Of a stretch of 64,000 bases of DNA, positions 8,213 through 16,160 are shown one piece after another. Location of the stretch: positions 1 through 64,000 of the forward strand of contig NZ_RQIH01000019.1 of assembly GCF_003939025.1 (NCBI RefSeq), written 5' to 3'. The stretch comes from Rhizobium sophoriradicis. Its GTDB lineage: Bacteria; Pseudomonadota; Alphaproteobacteria; Rhizobiales; Rhizobiaceae. Under the pieces are notes generated by a model. The model worked only from the letters and a program-made list of their open reading frames with translations. It did not search any database and was not told the origin of the DNA. The position numbers were made by a program, and so were the translations under genes. Position 1 is the stretch's first letter. Every line of letters begins with the position of its first letter.

Positions 8213-8680
8213 TCAATCGATCCTCGGACGTTCCGATCTCGGCGTCGCCAGCCCGTGCCTGGCGAGTTCCAGCGTCAGCATGCGTGTTTCGAGCAGGTTG
8301 AAGATGCGCAGCACCGCCTCGATCGCATCGAAGGGCTTGGTCAGGAAATCCTTGGCGCCGAGCGAAAGCGCGCGCCGGCGCGTCGGCAGGGTCGCATCGG
8401 CAGTCAGAACCAGGATCGGCAGATAGCTGTTGTCGGGGATGAGCCTTGCGAAGGTCTCCAGCAGCGCGAAGCCGTCGAGATCGGGCATCATCAGGTCGAG
8501 CAGCACGAGATCGACGGGATGCTCGCGGAAGAGCCGCAGCGCCTCGCGCGGCTCGGTCGTGCTGATCAGCGCCGTAAAGCCTTCGCGCTTCAGGATGCGC
8601 TCCAGCAGCGAAACATTGGCGGGCTCATCATCGACGATCAGGATCGTCGAAGCGCGCAGGATATCGGTGGTATCTGTCAT
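8213..8680 (-). CDS. Single-domain response regulator (CheY-like receiver)
   Basis: 155 aa with one receiver domain: acidic pair in ILIVDDEP (residues 14-20), phospho-acceptor Asp62 in LVLLDLMMPDLDG, conserved Thr in LVLTAD and Lys in FLTKPFD. About 25 C-terminal residues have no recognised output domain. It lies downstream of the CHASE3/PAS kinase in the same direction but is separated from it by a 140-bp gap holding a palindromic repeat. It probably receives phosphate from that kinase and acts by protein contact, but this pairing is inference. Confidence 0.88.
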   Translation of the reverse strand: MTDTTDILRASTILIVDDEPANVSLLERILKREGFTALISTTEPREALRLFREHPVDLVLLDLMMPDLDGFALLETFARLIPDNSYLPILVLTADATLPTRRRALSLGAKDFLTKPFDAIEAVLRIFNLLETRMLTLELARHGLATPRSERPRID

Positions 8681-8697
8681 GGACGCAAACCCGCGAC

Positions 8698-8813
8698 GTC
8701 ATCCTCGGCCTTGTGCCGAGGATCTACGCCGGCCCAATTAAGTTTCTGGAAATAAATGTTTTCCTGCCAATCAAATACCGTGGTCAGATGCTCGGCACAA
8801 GGCCGAGCATGAC
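8698..8813. repeat. Palindromic intergenic repeat, family D
   Basis: Arms 8698-8723 (GTCATCCTCGGCCTTGTGCC, then GAGGAT) and 8788-8813 (ATGCTCGGCACAAGGCCGAG, then CATGAC) are inverted copies with two mismatches, around an AT-rich centre of 64 bp. It lies between the sensor kinase and the receiver protein, so an RNA copy could form a long hairpin inside the transcript and reduce expression of the downstream gene. Confidence 0.8.
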
Positions 8814-8821
8814 GGAGGAAC

Positions 8822-10738
8822 TTACGGCACCGCGACGTCTTGCGCCTCGGCCTCCCGCATCGCCGCAGGCGCGCGCGGCAGGTCGACGTGGAACGTCGCG
8901 CCGCCCGCCCGGTTGCTGAAGCCGAGCGTGCCGCCCATGGCGTCGATCAGATGTCTGGAGAGCGCCAGCCCGAGGCCGGTTCCATCCTGGCTGATGCGCT
9001 CGGCGCCCAGCCGGTCGAAGGGGGTGAACAGGCGCGCGACGCGCTCGGCCGGAATGCCGGGGCCGGTGTCGCTGACCTCGATGCGGATGCGGTCGTCGAG
9101 CACCCGGTGGCTGACGGTGACGCTGCCCTGCGGGCGATTGTATTTCACCGCATTGGAAAGCAGGTTGAGGAACACCTGGAGGAGACGCCGGCGGTCGGCG
9201 AGCACCGTCAGATCCGGCTCGGCCTCGATGACCTCGATGCGGATCTGCTGCTTGCCGCAGAGCGGCCTTGCGAGCGCCACGGCTTCCTCGATCACCTCGG
9301 CAACGGGCTGCGGCTCGACAGTGAGATCCATGCGCCCGGCCTCGATCCGTGCCATGTCGAGCACCTCGTCGATCAGGCTCAGTAGGTGCCTGCCGGCCCG
9401 CAATATCTGCGCGACGCTTTCCCTGGATTCGGCGTCGTCGACATCCATTTCCAGAAGCTGCGCGAAACCGAGAACGGAATTCAGCGGCGTGCGCAGCTCG
9501 TGGCTCATGCGCGACAGGAATTCGCTCTTGGCGTTGCTGGCGCGCACCGCATCTTCGCGGGCGGCAAGCAGCGCCTCCTCGAACTGCTTGCGCTCGGTAA
9601 TGTCGCGGGTGATCTTGGAAAAGCCGCGCAGCCGCCCCGTCTCGTCATGGAGGGCGGTGACGACGACATGCGACCAGAAGCGCGATCCGTCCTTGCGCAG
9701 GCGCCAGCCTTCCGCCTCGGTGCGCCCGTGCAGGGCCGCCTTCGAAAGCTCTTCTCCCGGAAACGTCTCCCTGGTTTCAGCGGGATAGAAGCGGGAGAAA
9801 TGCTGGCCGACAATCTCCTCGGCCTGATAGCCGGTGATCCGCTCGGCGCCGGCATTCCAGCTCACCACCCCTCCATCCGGATCGAGCCCGAATATGCCGT
9901 AATCGCTGACGCCCTCGACCAGCTGGCGGAAGCGCTCCTCGCTCTCGGTCAGATCGGCCTCGCGCTTTTTCAGAAGCACGCTCGCATCCGCGAGCGCCTG
10001 TCCGAGATTGCCGAGCTCATCGTGGAAGGGATCGGCCGATGTCACGACTTCCCCTCGCGAGAGGCGGTGCGCCTCGGCCTTCAGCGCGTGCACGCGGCGC
10101 ACGATGCTTGCCGAAAACAGGAAAACGGCGACGAGCGCGCCGGCAAGGCCGAGAAAACCGGCTGATATCATCAGGCTGCGCGACAGGGTACGGACCCGGT
10201 CGGCCGCCTGCGTTCTGGCGTTGAGGAGATCGGCCTCGCGCCGGTTCATCGCGTCGATCTCCTGCCTCAGCACGTCGAGCACCTGCTTGCCCTCGATGAG
10301 CTTGGTGGCCAGATCCTCGCGGCCACCGGCGCGCAGGATATCGGCCTGTTTCAGGAGCTGCAGACGGTCGAACTTGGCGTCGACCAGGGCTCGGATGCGC
10401 TCGAGGCGGGCCTTCTGCTCTTCGTCGCGCAAGCGCCGGCCGACCTCGTCGAGCACGACGGGCAGCCTGTCCTCTGCCCGGTTGAATGGATCGAGAAAAT
10501 CGCTCCTGCCGGTCAGGAGATAACCGCGCATGGCGGTCGCCGCTTCAGCGATCAGGGCATGCAGCTCCTGAATGCCGGACTGGATCTCCAGCGTCACACG
10601 CACCTGATCCTCGGCAATGCGGCTCTGCCGGTCGGCGATGAAGACCGAGGCGAGCGCGGCCAAGAGCAGCGCCAGCGGCACCATGATGATGACGATGCCC
10701 TTTGCCCTGAGCGGCAGGTCGGCAAAGCGAGGCATCAT
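8822..10738 (-). CDS. Membrane sensor histidine kinase (CHASE3-HAMP-PAS-HisKA-HATPase)
   Basis: 638 aa. Order of parts: membrane segment about 15-35, periplasmic CHASE3-like helical domain about 40-185, second membrane segment about 189-211, HAMP about 212-262, PAS with PAC about 265-385, HisKA with phospho-acceptor His413 in RMSHELRTPLN, and HATPase with N box (NLLSNAVKYN), G1 (DTGPGIP) and G2 (GTGLGLALS). The start ATG overlaps the stop of the response regulator gene 10735-11394 by 4 nt, so the two are co-translated. The ligand sensed is unknown. Confidence 0.93.
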   Translation of the reverse strand: MMPRFADLPLRAKGIVIIMVPLALLLAALASVFIADRQSRIAEDQVRVTLEIQSGIQELHALIAEAATAMRGYLLTGRSDFLDPFNRAEDRLPVVLDEVGRRLRDEEQKARLERIRALVDAKFDRLQLLKQADILRAGGREDLATKLIEGKQVLDVLRQEIDAMNRREADLLNARTQAADRVRTLSRSLMISAGFLGLAGALVAVFLFSASIVRRVHALKAEAHRLSRGEVVTSADPFHDELGNLGQALADASVLLKKREADLTESEERFRQLVEGVSDYGIFGLDPDGGVVSWNAGAERITGYQAEEIVGQHFSRFYPAETRETFPGEELSKAALHGRTEAEGWRLRKDGSRFWSHVVVTALHDETGRLRGFSKITRDITERKQFEEALLAAREDAVRASNAKSEFLSRMSHELRTPLNSVLGFAQLLEMDVDDAESRESVAQILRAGRHLLSLIDEVLDMARIEAGRMDLTVEPQPVAEVIEEAVALARPLCGKQQIRIEVIEAEPDLTVLADRRRLLQVFLNLLSNAVKYNRPQGSVTVSHRVLDDRIRIEVSDTGPGIPAERVARLFTPFDRLGAERISQDGTGLGLALSRHLIDAMGGTLGFSNRAGGATFHVDLPRAPAAMREAEAQDVAVP

Positions 10739-11394
10739 GGCTCATCCTTCGCCGTCTGCACCAGCCCGCCGCGCACCGCCATGACGGCGGCCTGCGTGCG
10801 GTCGCCGGCGCCGAGCTTGGCGATGATGCGCTCGACATGGATCTTCACGGTGCCGGGAGAGATCTTCAGCGCCCGGCCGATCTCCTTGTTGGTCAGGCCC
10901 TCGGCCACCTTGCTCAGCACCTCGCGCTCGCGCACCGTCAGCGTTTCCAATGCGCTGGCATTAGTCTGCGGCTTGGTGGCGGCGCGCTTCAACAGCCTTG
11001 CGACCAGCGGGCCGTCGAAGAAGGCGTCGCCCGAAAGCACGCGGCGGATCGTGCGCAGAATGTCGTCGCGGCTCGCATCCTTCAGCAGATAGCCGGTGGC
11101 GCCGGCCTCGATCGCCGCTTCGAGATAATCGAGGCTGTCATGCATAGTGATGATCATGACGCGGGTGCCCGGCGAGACGCGCCGGATCTCCCGCGTCGCG
11201 GCAAGCCCGTCCATGCGGGGCATGCGGATATCGAGCAGCGCCAGATCCGGCTTGTGCAGGGCTGCCGCTTCCACCGCGTCCGCGCCGTCGCGCACGTCGA
11301 GGGCGACATGGAAATCGTCCTGGCCGCCTATCATGGCGATCAGGCCGGCGCGGGCGATGTCGTGATCGTCGGCAACGAGAATGGATGCGGTCAT
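10735..11394 (-). CDS. NarL/FixJ-type response regulator
   Basis: 219 aa. Receiver with DD at residues 9-10, phospho-acceptor Asp55 (LALLDIRMPRMDG) and the conserved Lys in YLLKDASRDD. The C-terminal LuxR-type HTH runs from about residue 150 (LTVREREVLSKVAEGLTNKE, then IGRALKISPGTVKIHV). It overlaps the upstream NarX-like kinase by 4 nt and the downstream CHASE3 kinase by 4 nt. The kinase with a HisKA_3 domain at 11391-12479 is the expected partner. It should bind DNA as a dimer; its targets are not visible. Confidence 0.93.
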   Translation of the reverse strand: MTASILVADDHDIARAGLIAMIGGQDDFHVALDVRDGADAVEAAALHKPDLALLDIRMPRMDGLAATREIRRVSPGTRVMIITMHDSLDYLEAAIEAGATGYLLKDASRDDILRTIRRVLSGDAFFDGPLVARLLKRAATKPQTNASALETLTVREREVLSKVAEGLTNKEIGRALKISPGTVKIHVERIIAKLGAGDRTQAAVMAVRGGLVQTAKDEP

Positions 11395-12479
11395 CCCGCC
11401 CTCTCCTGCTTGAGCGGCGCTGCGGCGCGGACATGCGTGCCGCCGGAAGCGCCGGCGAAGATCTCGAAACGGCCGCCGAGCAGCGCCAGCCTTTCGCGCA
11501 TGCCGGCAATGCCGAGCCGGGCTCCCCTGCCCTGAACCTCAGGATGCTGCGCCTCGCTGATACCCTTGCCGTCGTCGATCACTTCGAGATGGGCCTGCCC
11601 CGCGCCGTCTTCGAAAAGGCGCACGATGAGGCGGCGCGCCTCGGCGTGCTTGACAGCATTGGTGATCGCCTCTTGGGCGACGCGGTAGAAGATGATCCCG
11701 GTCGAGGCCGGCCAGCGGTCGGCGCCGGCATCGAGATCGGCGATCACCTCCATGCCGTCGATCGCGTCGAGACGGGTGCGCAGTGCTGCGGCGACGCCGA
11801 GATCGTCGAGCTCGGGCGGGCGGAGATCGGCGATGGCGGCGCGAAGATCGGCGACGGAGTGGCGCGCAAGTGCGGCGAGCTGATCGATCTCCGGTTTCAG
11901 CGCATGCACCTCGCCGATGCGGGCCGCCAGATCTTGCAGGCGGTAACTAAGGCCGGCGGCAAGCTGTGCTGCGCCGTCGTGCAGATCGAGCGCCACCCGC
12001 TGCCGCTCCTGCTCTTGCGCCTGGATCAGCTGCGCGACGAGGGCCGCGAGTTCGCTGCGCTGCAGTTCGAGATCGCCGAGCAGCGCCTGCTTTTCCGCCG
12101 CCTGCCGTTCGAGATTGCAGGCGTCGGCGAGCTGCCCGGCCACCACCTCCAGCGTCTGCCGGTCGTCGGCATCGATGGCGCGCGCCCTCGCTGGGCCGAT
12201 CAGCGTCAGGGAAAGAGCGGCGCCGTCCTCGGACGCAAAGAGGATCGCGTCATTGCCTGTCGGCCGGCCGATCGTCAGCTGCGCGGGCGTCTTTCCCTGT
12301 GGTGCGGCAAAGGTCAGCGTCGCAAGCGTTGCGCCAGCGAAATCGGCAAGCCGCGACAGTATCTGGGGCGCGGCCGTTTCGAAGGCCTGCGCATCGAGCA
12401 GGGTGCGCGTCTCGATGATGAAGCGCAGCCGCGCCGCCCGCGCTTCCGCCGCCCGGTAAAGCGCCCTCATCTCCGCCAC
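11391..12479 (-). CDS. Cytoplasmic histidine kinase, NarX/DegS type
   Basis: 362 aa with no membrane segment. A GAF-like sensor region covers about residues 20-125, a short coiled coil about 125-155, the HisKA_3 domain carries His167 in QERQRVALDLHDGAAQL, and the HATPase ends with GIAGMRERLALLGG. The start used is GTG 12479; ATG 12470 is possible, and neither has a strong ribosome-binding site. It is the first gene of a four-gene signalling array (kinase, NarL-type regulator, CHASE3 kinase, receiver). The GAF-like region suggests sensing of a soluble ligand or redox signal. Confidence 0.9.
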   Translation of the reverse strand: MAEMRALYRAAEARAARLRFIIETRTLLDAQAFETAAPQILSRLADFAGATLATLTFAAPQGKTPAQLTIGRPTGNDAILFASEDGAALSLTLIGPARARAIDADDRQTLEVVAGQLADACNLERQAAEKQALLGDLELQRSELAALVAQLIQAQEQERQRVALDLHDGAAQLAAGLSYRLQDLAARIGEVHALKPEIDQLAALARHSVADLRAAIADLRPPELDDLGVAAALRTRLDAIDGMEVIADLDAGADRWPASTGIIFYRVAQEAITNAVKHAEARRLIVRLFEDGAGQAHLEVIDDGKGISEAQHPEVQGRGARLGIAGMRERLALLGGRFEIFAGASGGTHVRAAAPLKQERAG

Positions 12480-12708
12480 ATCGGGCGCGTGCGTCGTCTC
12501 TATGGTTTGCTCCGTGCTCAGCGGGGGCTGCTCCAGAAATCAATGACGGGGGCACGATAGTCATTCCGGCGGGAATGTCATCTATGCCGTTCGGCAGATC
12601 GGATCGAAGCCACCCGGCAGATGGGGCCGTGGTGCTCCGGCGCTTAACTATCGGTCATGCGGTTGACCGACGCGATGTCGCCCGGAACCGCCACAAAGGA
12701 AGTCAAAC

Positions 12709-13164
12709 ATGCGTACGATCATTGCTGCCGCCCTTATCATCGGTTTCGTCCAGGTCCAATCCGCCAACGCGGCCGAAACGGCGACCTGCGCTTCGGTGAG
12801 CGAAGAACAGGTCGCCAAGCTCTTCGACCACTGGAACGCCTCGCTGGCGACGCTCAATCCCGAGGAAGTCGCCAAGAACTACAGCGAGGATTCCGTGCTG
12901 CTGGCGACGCTGGCAAACAAGCCGCGCCTTACCCAGGAAGAGCGGATCGACTATTTCAAGCACTTCCTGGAAAAGGGCCCCAAGGGCCACATCGACAGCC
13001 GCACCATCAAGACCGGCTGCAACTGGGCCGTCGACGCCGGCACCTACACCTTCACCATGAAGGACGGCTCCAAGGTGCCCGCCCGCTACACTTACACCTA
13101 TGAGTTCAAGGGCGGGAACTGGCTGATCACCTCCCACCACTCCTCGATGATGCCGGAGAAGTAA
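12709..13164 (+). CDS. Exported SgcJ/EcaC (CaMKII-association-like, NTF2-fold) protein
   Basis: 151 aa. A signal peptide (MRTIIAAALIIGFVQVQSANA, cleavage after ANA-AET) is followed by an NTF2-fold domain: EEQVAKLFDHWNASLATLNP, NYSEDSVLLATLANKPRLT, and the terminal strand GNWLITSHHSSMMPEK. This matches the SgcJ/EcaC family of unknown function. AAGGAAG lies 8 nt upstream of the ATG. It stands alone, divergent from the two-component array. Periplasmic location is predicted; no enzyme activity can be assigned. Confidence 0.8.
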   Translation: MRTIIAAALIIGFVQVQSANAAETATCASVSEEQVAKLFDHWNASLATLNPEEVAKNYSEDSVLLATLANKPRLTQEERIDYFKHFLEKGPKGHIDSRTIKTGCNWAVDAGTYTFTMKDGSKVPARYTYTYEFKGGNWLITSHHSSMMPEK

Positions 13165-13311
13165 AGGTCTGACCGATCCGGCAGGGAGATCCCGTGTCCA
13201 CCCCATACGGGATCTCTTGATTGCTGACGATGCCTGTCGGCGTCCCTTTCGTTATGCGTGGGCTTGGAGGGTTCAATACCTGCGCGACATCCCGGTCTAG
13301 GAGATCGATGA

Positions 13312-13452
13312 GCCCCTCATCCGGCTGCCGCCACCTTGTCCCCGTAAACGGGGCGAAGGGGATATGCCGCAACGCCGCCGTCCCTCGCTGGTCCATAGCA
13401 GGGCACGTCCCCTCGCCCCGTCAAAACGGGGAGAGGGTTAGGTTGAGGGGCA
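13312..13452. repeat. Palindromic intergenic repeat, family A, copy 2
   Basis: Outer arms GCCCCTCATCCGGCTGCCGC at 13312 and GAGGGTTAGGTTGAGGGGC at about 13434-13452, with inner hairpins CCCCGTAAACGGGG and CCCCGTCAAAACGGGG. It has the same architecture as the copy at 32513-32648. It occupies most of the 440-bp gap between 12709-13164 and the DUF3299 gene. Confidence 0.85.
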
Positions 13453-13607
13453 ATTATCAGTATAAGCCGATAGTCGTGGCTCTGTGACGTCGAGTAAATC
13501 AGATCGCAGTGCCAGAAGAAATGCCCGAGCGCTTTGACGGCCGGGCAGGATCGGCTAGCATCCTCGGGCAGCGGCGAGCCGGCAAAGCGGCCGCCCGGGA
13601 GATGCGG

Positions 13608-14159
13608 ATGATGAAGCACAGATACCTGATGTTTGCGGTGCTCACACTCGGCGCGGCCTGGCCGGCGTCCGGCGTCCTCGCTGCGGCGCAGCCGATTTTC
13701 TGGAGCGCCTTGCGGCCGGCCGATCAGGCCAGGGCGACAGTTCCGCTGTCGCCGAAAGCGGTCAGCGGCCCTCAGGGCGAATCCCTGGTCTGGCGTGAGG
13801 AGGGCCAGCCGGTCGAATTGACGGGCTTCGTCCTGCCGATCGATCAGGACGGCGATCTCGTCTATGAATTCCTGCTGGTGCCCTGGGCCGGGGCCTGCAG
13901 CCACATGCCCACGCCGCCGCCCAACCAGCTGGTCCGAGTCGTTCCACAGGAGCCTCTGCACCTTGAAAAAATCTACGAGACCGTCACCGTGACGGGGACG
14001 CTCCGGCCCGGCCTGGATCAGGCGCAGTTCTTCATGATCGACGGCGTCCGCGTCCTGTCCTACGGCTACAGCATGGCCCATGCCGAGGTGGCGAAGGCGG
14101 CAGCGACGAAAGACCCCGATCTGCTGTCGCTTTCGCCTTTCGGTGTCGTGCCGCGCTAG
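13608..14159 (+). CDS. DUF3299-family exported protein
   Basis: 183 aa from the ATG at 13608, with GGGAG 6 nt upstream; 13602 and 13611 are also in frame. A signal peptide (MMKHRYLMFAVLTLGAAWPA, then SGVLAA) precedes the DUF3299 pattern: VELTGFVLPIDQDGDLVYEF, LLVPWAGACSHMPTPPPNQL and a terminal strand MIDGVRVLSYGYSMAHAEV. The conserved C-x-H-x-P-P-P-N-Q motif is typical of these predicted periplasmic or lipid-linked proteins of unknown role. Here no lipobox cysteine is evident. It stands alone between a repeat and the vapBC operon. Confidence 0.82.
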   Translation: MMKHRYLMFAVLTLGAAWPASGVLAAAQPIFWSALRPADQARATVPLSPKAVSGPQGESLVWREEGQPVELTGFVLPIDQDGDLVYEFLLVPWAGACSHMPTPPPNQLVRVVPQEPLHLEKIYETVTVTGTLRPGLDQAQFFMIDGVRVLSYGYSMAHAEVAKAAATKDPDLLSLSPFGVVPR

Positions 14160-14200
14160 CGGAAACTGCAGAGATTTCTTGCGCGAATGCGGCCGATCAC

Positions 14201-14222
14201 GTATATACTGGGCGGTATATAC
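14201..14222. promoter_or_regulatory. vapBC operator, repeated GTATATAC
   Basis: GTATATAC at 14201-14208 and again at 14215-14222, separated by TGGGCG. Each 8-mer is itself a palindrome, so the pair is both a direct and an inverted repeat with 14 bp between centres. It lies 18 bp before the vapB start codon. VapB/AbrB-type antitoxins with their toxins are known to bind such paired elements and repress their own operon. Confidence 0.7.
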
Positions 14223-14240
14223 AAAATCGCGGAGGCACCA

Positions 14241-14501
14241 ATGCCGCAATATGCACGCGTCTTTCAATCCGGCAATTCGCAGGCCGTCCGGCTGCCGAAG
14301 GAATTCCGCTTCGACGTCGACCAGGTGGAGGTGACGCGTGAAGGCGATGCGGTCATTTTGCGGCCGCGCGCCGATCCCGGCATGCGCTGGGCGTCGCTGA
14401 AGAGCGCTCTCGAACGCGGTCTGAGCGACGATTTTCTAGCGCAAGGACGGGAGCAGCCGGAGGATGAGGAGAGGCCGGATCTTCAGGATCTGTTCAAGTG
14501 A
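14241..14501 (+). CDS. vapB: VapB-type antitoxin (AbrB/SpoVT swapped-hairpin)
   Basis: 86 aa; start set by GGAGG 5 nt before the ATG. The N-terminal swapped-hairpin DNA-binding domain reads ARVFQSGNSQAVRLPKEFRF and VEVTREGDAVILRPR. The acidic C-terminal tail (EQPEDEERPDLQDLFK) would wrap the toxin. It overlaps the toxin gene by 4 nt (GTGA). It should neutralise the VapC RNase and repress the operon through the GTATATAC pair upstream. Confidence 0.92.
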   Translation: MPQYARVFQSGNSQAVRLPKEFRFDVDQVEVTREGDAVILRPRADPGMRWASLKSALERGLSDDFLAQGREQPEDEERPDLQDLFK

Positions 14502-14902
14502 TCACGCATCTTATCGACACCAATGCGGTGATCGCGCTGATCAGCAGGAAATTCGACGCGCTGCTGAAGCGCGTGGTCGACAGCGACGAAGGATCGATCG
14601 GGCTTTCCACCATCGTGATGCATGAGCTCTATTACGGCGCCTATAAGAGCGCGAAAATCTCCTACAACCTCGAGACCCTGCGCCTGTTCATGGCGGATTT
14701 CCCCGCCGTCGGTTTCGAGCGCGAGGATGCGCTGGAATCGGGAGAGATCCGCGCGGCATTGGCAGCAAAGGGAACGCCGATCGGTCCCTATGATGTGCTG
14801 ATCGCCGCCCAGGCGAAGACCCGTGACCTCGTTCTCATCACGAACAATGTCGGGGAGTTCCGGCGCGTGGATGGCCTTGATGTCGAGGATTGGACGATCT
14901 GA
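14498..14902 (+). CDS. vapC: VapC-type PIN-domain toxin ribonuclease
   Basis: 134 aa with a GTG start inside the vapB stop (GTGA). PIN-domain acidic residues are Asp7 (HLIDTNAVIAL), Glu43 (MHELYYGAYKS) and Asp99 (GPYDVLIAAQA), with Asn117 in TNNVGEF in the fourth position, as in many VapCs. Family members cleave tRNA or rRNA using Mg2+ when freed from VapB. On a large plasmid it would favour maintenance of the replicon. It appears intact. Confidence 0.93.
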   Translation: MITHLIDTNAVIALISRKFDALLKRVVDSDEGSIGLSTIVMHELYYGAYKSAKISYNLETLRLFMADFPAVGFEREDALESGEIRAALAAKGTPIGPYDVLIAAQAKTRDLVLITNNVGEFRRVDGLDVEDWTI

Positions 14903-14983
14903 CAATTGCGCCGGGAGGACGCTTCCCACGCAGACAACCTGTCCGGAGAGGAGTGCGCCCCTCTCCGGACATACGGTCTCGTG

Positions 14984-15709
14984 TCAGATGTCGAAGGAGC
15001 TCGGCAGGATTACCACGTCGCGTATGGTCACGTTGCGTGGCCGGGTCAGCATGAAGAGCACGGCTTCCGCGACGTCGCGAGGTTCGATCAGCGCACCCGC
15101 CTCCTTTGCCTTGCGCAGGTTCTCCTCCGGCCAATCTTTCAGCAGAGCGCTGCTGACAGGGCCCGGCGAGACGGATCCGACGCGGATTCCGTTCTTGAGG
15201 AGCTGCCGCCGCATGGTCTGGACGAAGCAGTGCATCGCCCACTTCGAAGGCGAATAGACCGGCTCCCATGGAACCGCTGCTTGGCCCGCGACCGAACTGG
15301 TGACGATGATGTCTCCCGTCCCTCTCTCGATCATGTGTGGCATGACCGTCCTGACGTTCTTGATGACCACATTGACGTTCAGATTGAGCATGCGGTCGAT
15401 CGCATCGAGGTTCGCTTCCACCAGATCTCCGCCGATATAGGTGCCGGCATTGGCATGGAAGATGTCGAGCTGACCGACCTTTGCGAGAATGCAGTCAAGC
15501 AGACCGGCGCAATCGTCGGGTTTGAGAAGGTCGAGCGGCAGCGCGATCGCCTTCTCTCCCAGCCTGCGGCAGGCAGCACTCAGCGCCGCCTCGTCCCGGT
15601 CGATCATCACGACGGTGCCGCCCGCCGCGATGATCGCTTCTGCCGACGCCAATCCAATGCCCGAAGCAGCTCCGGTGATGGCTGCGACTTTATCTTGCAA
15701 ACTGTTCAT
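14984..15709 (-). CDS. Ribitol 2-dehydrogenase-like SDR
   Basis: 241 aa classical SDR: cofactor motif TGAASGIGLASA near residue 12, HANAGTYIGGD near 85, Ser in VTSSVAG and the catalytic pair in VYSPSKWAM. Segments LDIFHANAG, WEPVYSPSK and the C-terminus VVILPSSFDI strongly resemble rhizobial ribitol 2-dehydrogenase, which oxidises ribitol to D-ribulose with NAD+. No pentitol transporter or kinase is next to it, so the assignment rests on sequence memory alone. It is convergent with vapC. Confidence 0.75.
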   Translation of the reverse strand: MNSLQDKVAAITGAASGIGLASAEAIIAAGGTVVMIDRDEAALSAACRRLGEKAIALPLDLLKPDDCAGLLDCILAKVGQLDIFHANAGTYIGGDLVEANLDAIDRMLNLNVNVVIKNVRTVMPHMIERGTGDIIVTSSVAGQAAVPWEPVYSPSKWAMHCFVQTMRRQLLKNGIRVGSVSPGPVSSALLKDWPEENLRKAKEAGALIEPRDVAEAVLFMLTRPRNVTIRDVVILPSSFDI

Positions 15710-15870
15710 ATCAACTCCTCCAGCTGCGTCGATTATCTATCGCATGTGGGGTCGGTCGTGGCTAGAAGTTCGCGTCGTGGCGGCAAGCTTCGGTGCGGGA
15801 GAGAATGGCGGGTGGCCAACCCAAAACTCCTCACCAGTCACTCGTAAACTGGATATTGAAGTCGGATGCA

Positions 15871-16032
15871 CCACCTCTCCTCCGTCATTCCTGTGCCTGT
15901 CACAGGAATCCAGCCACCGCGCGTCGGCGCGGTGAATGATTCAATAAGTAGTTGATAGAGAGTCTCCCGCGCCCAAGGACTTGGGCGCGCTGGATCCCTG
16001 TGACGAGCACAGGGATGACGGAGGAGAGGTGG
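15871..16032. repeat. Palindromic intergenic repeat, family C
   Basis: Perfect 18-bp outer arms CCACCTCTCCTCCGTCAT (15871-15888) and its complement (16015-16032). Inner arms CCTGTG..CACAGG and GGAATCCAG/CTGGATCC, and a central GCGCGTCGGCGCG hairpin. It fills the 450-bp non-coding gap between the SDR gene and the katG terminator. The rest of the gap (15710-15870) shows nothing I can identify. Confidence 0.85.
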
Positions 16033-16106
16033 TGCCCGCATCGTACCACCATCAGGTACTGCGAGGATCGGAAGCTTGGACGGTCGGAGCCCCGAGGAAT
16101 TCGCAT

Positions 16107-16147
16107 AAAAAAGCCCGGGCGCGGCCGAAACCGCGCCCGGGCAAAAA
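16107..16147 (-). terminator. Rho-independent terminator of katG
   Basis: A perfect 12-bp stem GCCCGGGCGCGG / CCGCGCCCGGGC (16113-16124 and 16131-16142) with a 6-nt loop. Read on the minus strand it is followed by six T residues (16112-16107). It lies 19 nt past the katG stop. Confidence 0.93.
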
Positions 16148-16160
16148 TTTGCTGAACCGA

